A program made the translations under genes and the position numbers. Below are positions 17,777 through 24,683 of a DNA stretch of 64,000 nt, one piece after another. This stretch comes from Dyella humicola (GTDB lineage: Bacteria; Pseudomonadota; Gammaproteobacteria; Xanthomonadales; Rhodanobacteraceae). How positions within the stretch are numbered: the stretch's first letter is position 1; every line of letters begins with the position of its first letter. The stretch lies in the NCBI RefSeq assembly GCF_026283945.1, contig NZ_JAPDPC010000003.1, positions 310,001 through 374,000 of the forward strand, written 5' to 3'. The notes beneath the pieces were generated by a model, which did no database searches, was not told where the DNA came from, and saw nothing but the letters and a program-made list of their open reading frames with translations.

Positions 17777-20016
17777 GCCTGCGCAAGACGTCCCGGTTGA
17801 GTCAGCGCACCGCATCGGCGATTGCCTGCGGGACGCTGCTGTGGGCCAGCCTCGCCCATACGCAAGCGGCCGGGCCTGGCGATGCGCGCGACAGTGTGAG
17901 CTGGCAGGGCAAGACCGCAAGCATGCGTCCGGTGGCCGATGGCAGTTTCCTGCTGCGCTCGCCGCAGGGCGAGCGCCGTATCCCGGCGCAAAAGCTCACC
18001 GTCCATACCGCCAGCCCGTTGTTCGACGGGCTGTTTGCGATGGCGCAGGAGGATTTGCATCAGGACTCGGTAGCGGCGATCCGCGACAGCGCCTTCGACC
18101 ACGGCGAATCCATTGCGTGCGATTGCTTCGAGACCGGGGAGAAGTGGCATTACGTATGGACGCGCGATCTGTCCTATGCCGTGGATCTTGCCTTGTGGCG
18201 CGTCGATCCGGCGCGTTCGCGGCAGTCGCTGCGCTTCAAGTTGTCCGAGGTGCGTGAGCCGTCCATGCCCCAGGGGCTTTACGTGATGCAGGACACCGGT
18301 TCCGGCGGCAGCTGGCCGATCAGTACCGACCGCGTGGTGTGGTTCCTGGGCGCACGGCATCTGCTGGACGACCCCGCATTTGCGAATGAAACCTGGCGGG
18401 CGCTGACCGATACGCTGGCCCAGGACCGCCTCTACGTCTTCGACCAGCAGCTCGGCCTCTATCGCGGCGAAACCTCGTTCCTCGACTGGCGCGAGCAAAG
18501 CTACCCCGATTGGACCGCGAAGGACGTGCGCTTCATCGCCGAGTCCTACGCCTTGTCCACCAATGTGCTGCATTATCAGGCCTTGCAGCTGGCAGCCGAC
18601 CTGGCCGAACAGCGTCACGAGGTGCTGGCGTCCGAGTATCGCGCCCAGGCCGAATCGCTGAAGCGCGCAATCAACGCGCATTTCTGGCGTGCCGATCGCG
18701 GCATGTACATGAGTTACGTCGGCGCCGGTGGCATGCCGATGGAAGCGTATGACCTGCTCGGCCTGTCGCTGGCCATTACCAGCGGCGTGGCCGATCCCAA
18801 GCGCGCGCAGTTGGCCTTGGCCAACTATCCGGCCTGGTCGTCGGGCAGTCCGGTGATCTGGCCTGAGCGCGCCGATCAGCCGATCTACCACAACCGGGCC
18901 ATCTGGCCGTTCGTCAGTGCGTATGCGTTGCGCGCTGCGCGCAGCGTCAACGATGCACCGCGCATTGCCCATGAGATGGATTCGGTGCTGCGCGGCGCGG
19001 CCTTGTCGGCATCCAACATGGAGAACTTCGAGCTGGCCACCCAGTCCGTGCACGTCGAAGACGGCGCACTGAGTGGCCCCGTCGTGGATTCGCCACGCCA
19101 GTTGTGGTCGGTGGCCGGCTATCTCGACATGGTCATCGGCGGTGTGTTCGGCCTCGGCGACGATGGCAGCATCGCGCCGAAGCTGCCGGTGTCATGGCTG
19201 CCGCAGCTGTTCGGAGAGAGCAAGCAGATCAGTCTCGACCTGGCGGGGCAACGCATCACCCTGGTGCGCCCGGAAAAACTGCATGGCGACCTGCTGGTCG
19301 CCAAATCGCAGCGTCGTGACGGTGACGAAACGGTGGTGGAACTGACCGCGATTGCATCGGGTGCAGCGCCGCTGCGCATGGATGCACCGCTGTTCGCACC
19401 GGCCACGCCCGCGGCTCCGGTCGTGGTCGAAACGCCCGAGGGCCGGCAAGTCACGGTGGCCGACAAGGCGGTGCTGTACGTCGATGGCCGGCGTCATGGC
19501 GTGGTGGATGGCAAGACCACCTTGCCCACGCCTGCCTCCGTGCAGTGTCTGCGGGTCGCGACCCTCGGCAAGGACGGGCTGGAGTCGCTGCCGAGCGCGG
19601 AAACCTGCAAGGGGCTGGAGATCCATGTCGACAGCGCCTGGCCGCGGCAATGGCAGGCAACGGCGACCGGCAAGTTCCGTGTTTCGCTCGCCTATCGCAA
19701 CGACCATGGCCCGATCAATACGGGTATCACGGCTGCGGTGAAGCTGCTCGACATACATTGCGATGGCGCCGCGCCACAGCGCGTCCCGCTGGCGATGCCG
19801 CATAGCGACGGCGTGCAGCGTTCCACTTCAGCCATATTCACGGCGACTGCCGGTGCGTTGTGTCGCTTCAGTCTGGAGCAGGGGTTCAACATGAGTTTTC
19901 TGCGCAGCAACGCGCACTATACCGGCGGGCAAGGTGGGGCCGACGGTCCCCTCAACGACGCCGCCATCGAAGGGCTGCTGATCGCGCCCGTGGCCAACGG
20001 AAATCCCACACCATGA
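17773..20016 (+). CDS. Exported six-hairpin (alpha/alpha)6 glycosidase-like protein
   Basis: 747 residues. Signal peptide ending near SLAHTQAAG. The central (alpha/alpha)6-toroid domain (about residues 85-450) shows EKWHYVWTRDLSYAVDLALW, where the W-T-R-D motif resembles the substrate-binding signature of GH15/GH63-like glucoamylases and debranching enzymes. It also contains DWREQSYPDW, GLSLAITSG and HNRAIWPFVSAYAL. The C-terminal ~250 residues are beta-rich. I cannot place it in a numbered GH family. Its position between GH31 and the sugar transporter, with 4-bp ATGA overlaps on both sides, argues for exo- or debranching activity on alpha-glucans in the periplasm; that is inference. Confidence 0.75.
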   Translation: MSLRKTSRLSQRTASAIACGTLLWASLAHTQAAGPGDARDSVSWQGKTASMRPVADGSFLLRSPQGERRIPAQKLTVHTASPLFDGLFAMAQEDLHQDSVAAIRDSAFDHGESIACDCFETGEKWHYVWTRDLSYAVDLALWRVDPARSRQSLRFKLSEVREPSMPQGLYVMQDTGSGGSWPISTDRVVWFLGARHLLDDPAFANETWRALTDTLAQDRLYVFDQQLGLYRGETSFLDWREQSYPDWTAKDVRFIAESYALSTNVLHYQALQLAADLAEQRHEVLASEYRAQAESLKRAINAHFWRADRGMYMSYVGAGGMPMEAYDLLGLSLAITSGVADPKRAQLALANYPAWSSGSPVIWPERADQPIYHNRAIWPFVSAYALRAARSVNDAPRIAHEMDSVLRGAALSASNMENFELATQSVHVEDGALSGPVVDSPRQLWSVAGYLDMVIGGVFGLGDDGSIAPKLPVSWLPQLFGESKQISLDLAGQRITLVRPEKLHGDLLVAKSQRRDGDETVVELTAIASGAAPLRMDAPLFAPATPAAPVVVETPEGRQVTVADKAVLYVDGRRHGVVDGKTTLPTPASVQCLRVATLGKDGLESLPSAETCKGLEIHVDSAWPRQWQATATGKFRVSLAYRNDHGPINTGITAAVKLLDIHCDGAAPQRVPLAMPHSDGVQRSTSAIFTATAGALCRFSLEQGFNMSFLRSNAHYTGGQGGADGPLNDAAIEGLLIAPVANGNPTP

Positions 20017-21512
20017 AGCGCAAGCCCGAATTGTCGTTCTGGCAGATCTGGAACATGTGCTTCGGCTTTCTTGGCATCCAGTTCGGCTTTGCGCTGCAGA
20101 ATGCGAATGTCAGCCGCATCTTCCAGACGCTAGGCGCCGATGTCGCCGATATTCCCGCGCTGTGGATCGCCGCGCCGCTTACCGGCCTGATCGTGCAGCC
20201 GATTGTCGGGTATCTGTCAGACCGTACCTGGACCCGACTGGGTCGGCGTCGGCCGTATTTCCTGATCGGTGCGGTGCTCACTACGCTGGCCCTGCTCTAC
20301 ATGCCGAACTCGCCGGCACTGTGGGTGGCCGCCGGGCTGCTGTGGGTCATGGATGCGTCGATCAATATCTCGATGGAGCCGTTTCGCGCGTTCGTCGGCG
20401 ACCAGTTGCCACCACGGCAGCGTCCGCTCGGCTATGCGATGCAGAGTTTCTTTATCGGCGTGGGCTCGGTGGTCGCGTCGCTGCTGCCGTGGCTGCTCGC
20501 CAAGATCGGCATCAGCAACGTGGCGGGAACAGGCGGCATTCCGGATACGGTGAAGTACGCGTTCTACCTTGGCGGCGCGGTGTTGCTGGTGTCCGTGCTA
20601 TGGACGGTGTTGTCCACGCGCGAATATCCGTCGGAGCAGCTCGAGTCGTTCGCCGACAACGTCGTGGAAACGCACGCGACCGATGTGTCCGGCGCCTGGC
20701 GCATCGGCCTGCTGCTGCTGGGCGTCGGCGTGGCGTTGCTGGCGGCGATTCGTTTCTACGCGCTGGAGAAGGAGCTTTACCTGCTCGCCGGTGGCTTCAC
20801 TGCGTTCGGCGTCCTGTTTGGCTGGCTCTCGGCCACGCGCAGCCAAGGCATGCTGCGGCAGGTGACGGGCGACTTGTACGGCATGCCTGCACCGATGCGT
20901 CGCCTGGCCTGGGTGCAGTTTTTTTCCTGGTTCGCATTGTTCGCGCTATGGATCTACACCACCGCCGCCGTCACCGCCGTGCACTTCGGCAGCACCGATG
21001 CGCATTCGGCGGCGTACAACGATGGTGCCAACTGGGTGGGCGTGTTGTTTGCCGCCTACAACGGCTTCGCCGCCGTGGCCGCCATCGCCATTCCCTGGAT
21101 GGTGCGCCGCTGGGGGCTGCGCATGAGCCATCTGGTGAATCTGTGGCTTGGCGGCGCGGGCCTGCTGTCGTTCCTGCTGATTCGCGATCCACACTGGCTG
21201 CTGTTGTCCATGGTCGGCGTGGGCTTTGCCTGGGCGTCCATTCTGTCGCTGCCGTATGCGTTGCTGTCGGACAACCTGCCGGCCGCGAAGATGGGTGTGT
21301 ACATGGGCATCTTCAATTTCTTCATCGTGATCCCGCAGCTGCTGGCGGCCAGCGTGCTGGGTCTGTTGCTGCGCCTGTTCTTCCACGGCCAGCCCATCTG
21401 GGCGCTGGCCATGGGTGGCGCCAGCCTGATGATCGCCGGGTTGTTCACGCTGCGCGTGCGTGAGCCCGCCCTGGAGCTTTCCGCCGCTTCCGCCAGCACA
21501 GGACGCCATTGA
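20013..21512 (+). CDS. MFS/GPH-type maltose or sucrose symporter
   Basis: 499 residues, about 12 transmembrane helices. The N-terminus LSFWQIWNMCFGFLGIQFGF, the loop GYLSDRTWTRLGRRRPYFLIG and the following helix with INISMEPFRAFVGD resemble SLC45/plant-SUT-like disaccharide:proton symporters, which in this order are maltose or sucrose importers. It carries products of periplasmic hydrolysis into the cytoplasm for the GH13 alpha-glucosidase at 8641-10257. The frame opens upstream at 19860, but the ATG at 20013, overlapping the previous stop (ATGA), precedes the first helix correctly. Confidence 0.87.
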   Translation: MKRKPELSFWQIWNMCFGFLGIQFGFALQNANVSRIFQTLGADVADIPALWIAAPLTGLIVQPIVGYLSDRTWTRLGRRRPYFLIGAVLTTLALLYMPNSPALWVAAGLLWVMDASINISMEPFRAFVGDQLPPRQRPLGYAMQSFFIGVGSVVASLLPWLLAKIGISNVAGTGGIPDTVKYAFYLGGAVLLVSVLWTVLSTREYPSEQLESFADNVVETHATDVSGAWRIGLLLLGVGVALLAAIRFYALEKELYLLAGGFTAFGVLFGWLSATRSQGMLRQVTGDLYGMPAPMRRLAWVQFFSWFALFALWIYTTAAVTAVHFGSTDAHSAAYNDGANWVGVLFAAYNGFAAVAAIAIPWMVRRWGLRMSHLVNLWLGGAGLLSFLLIRDPHWLLLSMVGVGFAWASILSLPYALLSDNLPAAKMGVYMGIFNFFIVIPQLLAASVLGLLLRLFFHGQPIWALAMGGASLMIAGLFTLRVREPALELSAASASTGRH

Positions 21513-21516
21513 CGCC

Positions 21517-23211
21517 ATGTCCATCCGCGCACCCATCGCCGCCGTCATCGGTCTCTCGCTCGCCATGCTCGGCGGTGCTGCCGCTTTCGCGGGCGAAGCA
21601 CCCAAGGATTTCTACGGCACCGAGCTACCGTTCGCCTCGCAGGCGATCTACTTCGTGATGACCGATCGCTTCGTCAATGGCGATCCGTCCAACGATCACC
21701 GCGATCAGGGCGGTGCACACCACACGTTCGATATTCCCGTCCAGGGGCCGAATGGTGAGACCGACAACATCGGCTATCTCGGCGGCGACTTCAAAGGCGT
21801 GCTTAATAACGCCGGCTATATCCGTGGCATGGGCTTTGGCGCGGTGTGGATCACGCCGATCGTGGACAACCCGGACGAAGCGTTTACCGGCGGCGATCCG
21901 GTGACCTGGGGCGCTTCGCTGGCCGACCGCGGCAAGGCGGGCTATCACGGCTATTGGGGCGTCAGCTTCTACAAGCTCGACGAACACCTGCCCAGCAAGG
22001 ATCTGGACTTCGCCCAGTTCACTTCGAGGATGCGCGCGCAGGGGCTGAAGACCGTGCTCGATATCGTCGCCAATCATGGCTCGCCGTCGTTCAGCATGCC
22101 CGTGGCGCAGCCGATGTTCGGCCAGATCTTCGACAAGGACGGCAAGCTGATTGCCGACCACCACAACCTCGCGCCGTCGGATCTCGATCCGGCGCGCCAT
22201 CCCTTGCATCGGTTCTATCACGCGTACGACGACCTGGCGCAGCTGTCCAACAACAACGATGAGAATCCGGCGGTGCTGGATTATTTCGTTGGCGCGTACC
22301 TGCAATGGGCGGACCAGGGTGCGGATGCGTTCCGCATCGACACCATCAGTCATATGTCGACCGCGTTCTGGAAGCAGTTCGCCACGCGCATCCGTGCCAG
22401 GCACCCCGGCTTCTTCATGTTTGGAGAAGCGTTCGACTACAACCCGGACAATATCGGCCAGTACACCTGGCCGCGTAACGGCGGCATCAGCGTGCTGGAT
22501 TTTCCGTTGCGCCAGCGCGTCGCCGAAGTGTTCGAGCATCCGCACAGTGACTACGCACGTGTTGCCGAGCGGCTTTACCTGCGCAATGGCCCGTATGCGA
22601 ATCCGTACGAAGTGGTGACGTTCTACGACAACCACGACATGGCACGCCTCAACGCCACCGACGACGGTTTTATCGACGCGCACAACTGGCTGTTCACTGC
22701 GCGCGGTATTCCGGCGGTCTATTACGGCTCGGAAGTCGGCTTCATGCGCGGGCGTGCGGAGCACCAGGGCAATCGCAACTACTTCGGGCAGGAGCGCATC
22801 GATGCGGCGCCGAAAAGCCGCATCTACCAGCAGTTGGTGCGCATCGCCCAGCTACGCGCCCGCACACCGGCGTTGCAGAAGGGCTTGATGTTGCCGCTGC
22901 AGTTCAAGGGTGACCAGGCGGCGTTCTATCGCGTCTATCAGAAGGGCAACGAACACCAGATCGCGCTGGTGCTGCTCAACAAGGGCGATGCACCGGCGTC
23001 GTTCGATATCGCGGACTATGTGCAGCCAGGGACGTGGAAGGCCGCTCTGGGCGGTCGTAACGTCGAAGTGGCCGGTGGCGGAGCGCTGCACGCCACGGTG
23101 GGCGCGCACGATGTGCAGGTCTATCTACTGGATGCCGTGGCGACGCGCGCCGACTTCGTCACCGAGCTCACCCGGTTGATGAACGAAAAAGGCCATCCCG
23201 GCGCAGGGTAG
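21517..23211 (+). CDS. Exported GH13 alpha-amylase / cyclomaltodextrinase-like enzyme
   Basis: 564 residues. Signal peptide MSIRAPIAAVIGLSLAMLGG with a likely cut after AAAFA. GH13 features: AIYFVMTDRFVNGDPSNDH, HGYWGVSFYKLDEHLPS, VLDIVANHGSP, nucleophile Asp in GADAFRIDTISHMS, Glu in FMFGEAFDYNPDN, Asp in VTFYDNHDMARLN. The YFVMTDRFVNGD opening is typical of bacterial alpha-amylases and cyclodextrin-active enzymes, so it probably makes the first endo-cuts in imported glucans. It starts 4 bp after the symporter stop and is the last gene of the plus-strand operon; the convergent LacI gene ends 29 bp beyond. Confidence 0.88.
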   Translation: MSIRAPIAAVIGLSLAMLGGAAAFAGEAPKDFYGTELPFASQAIYFVMTDRFVNGDPSNDHRDQGGAHHTFDIPVQGPNGETDNIGYLGGDFKGVLNNAGYIRGMGFGAVWITPIVDNPDEAFTGGDPVTWGASLADRGKAGYHGYWGVSFYKLDEHLPSKDLDFAQFTSRMRAQGLKTVLDIVANHGSPSFSMPVAQPMFGQIFDKDGKLIADHHNLAPSDLDPARHPLHRFYHAYDDLAQLSNNNDENPAVLDYFVGAYLQWADQGADAFRIDTISHMSTAFWKQFATRIRARHPGFFMFGEAFDYNPDNIGQYTWPRNGGISVLDFPLRQRVAEVFEHPHSDYARVAERLYLRNGPYANPYEVVTFYDNHDMARLNATDDGFIDAHNWLFTARGIPAVYYGSEVGFMRGRAEHQGNRNYFGQERIDAAPKSRIYQQLVRIAQLRARTPALQKGLMLPLQFKGDQAAFYRVYQKGNEHQIALVLLNKGDAPASFDIADYVQPGTWKAALGGRNVEVAGGGALHATVGAHDVQVYLLDAVATRADFVTELTRLMNEKGHPGAG

Positions 23212-23240
23212 GTAAGAAGCGCAGGTGCCGCTGTGGGCTT

Positions 23241-24275
23241 TTAGCCCTGCCGCAAGCTGGACCGACGCACGATCAAGCGAGCCGGCAGCATGGCGCTCTC
23301 CGCCGGCTCGCCACGAATCAGTCGCAGCAGGTTGTCGACCAGGATCTCGCCCGCCTGCTTGGTGTCCTGTAACACCGTGGTCAGTGGTGGATTGACGAAG
23401 CTGGCCATGGTGATGTCGTCGAACCCGGCCAGTGCCACGTCGTCCGGCACCTTCAGGCCGTGATCGGCGAGCGCACGCATGGCGCCGATAGCGATCAGGT
23501 CGCTGGCGGCGAACACGGCATCGAAACCGACACCGTGACTGAGCAGCTTCTCGAGCGCGTCGTAGCCCGAGCGTTCGGTGCTCTCGGCGTTCACCTGCAG
23601 CAGGGGCCCGGCTTCCAGCCCCGCATCGCCAAGGGCTCTCACGTGGCCGCGGTAGCGATCGAAGAATTCCGGATAATGACTTGAGGCATCGCCAAGAAAA
23701 GCGATGCGTCGACAGCCTTGTTCGATGAGATGGGTGGTGACCGCTTGGCCACCGCTGAGGTTGTCGCAGCCCACCGACACATCCGGCTGGTCGTGCAGCA
23801 CCGCACCCCAGCGCACGCAGCACGTACCCTGGTCCACCAGTTTCTGCAGCTTGTCGCGGGTGGCGAGATAGTCGCCGTAACCGAGCAGGATGATGCCGTC
23901 GGCCTTCTTGCTGTCCGCGTAGTCCGCATGCCAGTCGCGCGAAAACTGCTGGAACGAGATCAGCAGGTCGTAGCCGCGCTGCGCACTGGCGCGCGTGATC
24001 GATCCAAGCATGGACAGGAAGAACGGGTTGATATGGGAGTCGTCTGCCGTCGGGTCCTCGAACAACAGCAAGGCCAGCGTGCCGGTATGTTTGGCGCGCA
24101 GGCTGGAGGCGTTCTTGTCGACCTTGTAGTTGAGTTGGTCCACCGCCGCCTGGATGCGCCGGCGCGTTTCCTCGTTCACCAGCGGACTGCCACGCAGCGC
24201 GCGCGACACCGTCGACTGGGAGACGCCAGTCAGGTGGGCGATATCGAACGAGGTGACTTTTCCCTTGATCTGCAC
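23241..24275 (-). CDS. LacI-family transcriptional repressor of the glucan locus
   Basis: 344 residues. N-terminal LacI helix-turn-helix (SFDIAHLTGVSQSTVSRALR) with the hinge HTGTLALLLFEDP. A periplasmic-binding-protein-like effector domain follows, with GYGDYLATRDKLQ, VGCDNLSGGQAV, GCRRIAFLGDAS and FAASDLIAIGAMRAL. GTG start. It faces the glucan operon tail to tail, which together with the mirrored ATACGTAT operators suggests it is the local maltose/maltodextrin repressor, released by a sugar. The operator assignment is inference. No matching operator was seen in front of the lacI gene itself. Confidence 0.88.
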   Translation of the reverse strand: MQIKGKVTSFDIAHLTGVSQSTVSRALRGSPLVNEETRRRIQAAVDQLNYKVDKNASSLRAKHTGTLALLLFEDPTADDSHINPFFLSMLGSITRASAQRGYDLLISFQQFSRDWHADYADSKKADGIILLGYGDYLATRDKLQKLVDQGTCCVRWGAVLHDQPDVSVGCDNLSGGQAVTTHLIEQGCRRIAFLGDASSHYPEFFDRYRGHVRALGDAGLEAGPLLQVNAESTERSGYDALEKLLSHGVGFDAVFAASDLIAIGAMRALADHGLKVPDDVALAGFDDITMASFVNPPLTTVLQDTKQAGEILVDNLLRLIRGEPAESAMLPARLIVRRSSLRQG

Positions 24276-24404
24276 GCGGCCGTAACCCTTGAGGCAATGC
24301 CGGCCGAGCTCTCTGTGGCCAGACGAGTTGTTCGCGGCATCCTAGCTGCTTTACGTCGCTCCCGCGCGCCGCGTGGAGACATTAGACGGGCGCTTGGCCC
24401 AGGC

Positions 24405-24442
24405 AAAAAAAGCCCCGAGGATTAGGGGGGAATCCTCGGGGC
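24405..24442 (-). terminator. Rho-independent terminator of the sX13-like RNA (and polA read-through)
   Basis: Perfect 12-bp stem 24412-24423 with 24431-24442, 7-base loop, followed on the minus strand by TTTTTTT (24411 down to 24405). It is the 3' end of the small RNA. Confidence 0.92.
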
Positions 24443-24533
24443 CGGGGGTGGAAGCGAAACCCAGGGGAGAGGTTCGCTTACCAGTTGGCTCATCCAGGGA
24501 GGTGGTCTGAGCCGGTTGGACGCCGTTGCGTGC
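24405..24533 (-). ncRNA. sX13-like small RNA downstream of polA
   Basis: The minus strand encodes three consecutive stem-loops with C-rich loops, ending in a textbook terminator. SL1: GGCTCA/TGAGCC (24508-24513 with 24487-24492), loop containing CCTCCC. SL2: AAGCGAA/TTCGCTT (24473-24479 with 24452-24458), loop containing CTCCCC. SL3: a 12-bp stem GCCCCGAGGATT/AATCCTCGGGGC (24431-24442 with 24412-24423) with a CCCCCC loop, then seven T. A -10-like TAGTAT (24540-24545) places the 5' end near 24533, giving about 130 nt. Xanthomonas sX13, an sRNA with three C-loops acting on G-rich mRNA sites near ribosome sites, is located by polA as I recall. The 5' end is an estimate. Confidence 0.78.
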
Positions 24534-24539
24534 ATCCGA

Positions 24540-24545
24540 ATACTA
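24540..24545 (-). promoter_or_regulatory. -10 element of the sX13-like RNA
   Basis: TAGTAT on the minus strand, 6-7 bases before the presumed first nucleotide. The -35 is poor; CTTTTG or TTTTGC about 15-16 bases upstream is the best candidate. Confidence 0.5.
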
Positions 24546-24683
24546 AGAACGCGCCACGCGGCAAAAGTTGCACTCACCAGGTCAGTTTTAGTTAGCGACG
24601 ATTCATTTGACGAAAATCAAACACTTCGCCGCCCGCGTCGTCGCAGCGAAGACTGGGACGACGGCGAGAGCTTGAACAGGCTC

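Larger units (their letters stand above)
24276..24683. other. 408-bp interval between the lacI-type gene and polA
   Basis: No protein gene is apparent. The interval is largely explained by a small RNA gene on the minus strand (24405-24533) with its promoter (-10 near 24540) and terminator. Bases 24276-24404 must contain the promoter of the LacI gene; no clear boxes were recognised there. Confidence 0.7.

Noticed and set aside
24414-24441. Repetitive C/G-rich palindromes considered as a CRISPR remnant or attachment site
   Set aside because: There is no repeat-spacer periodicity, and the structure is fully explained by an sRNA with terminator.
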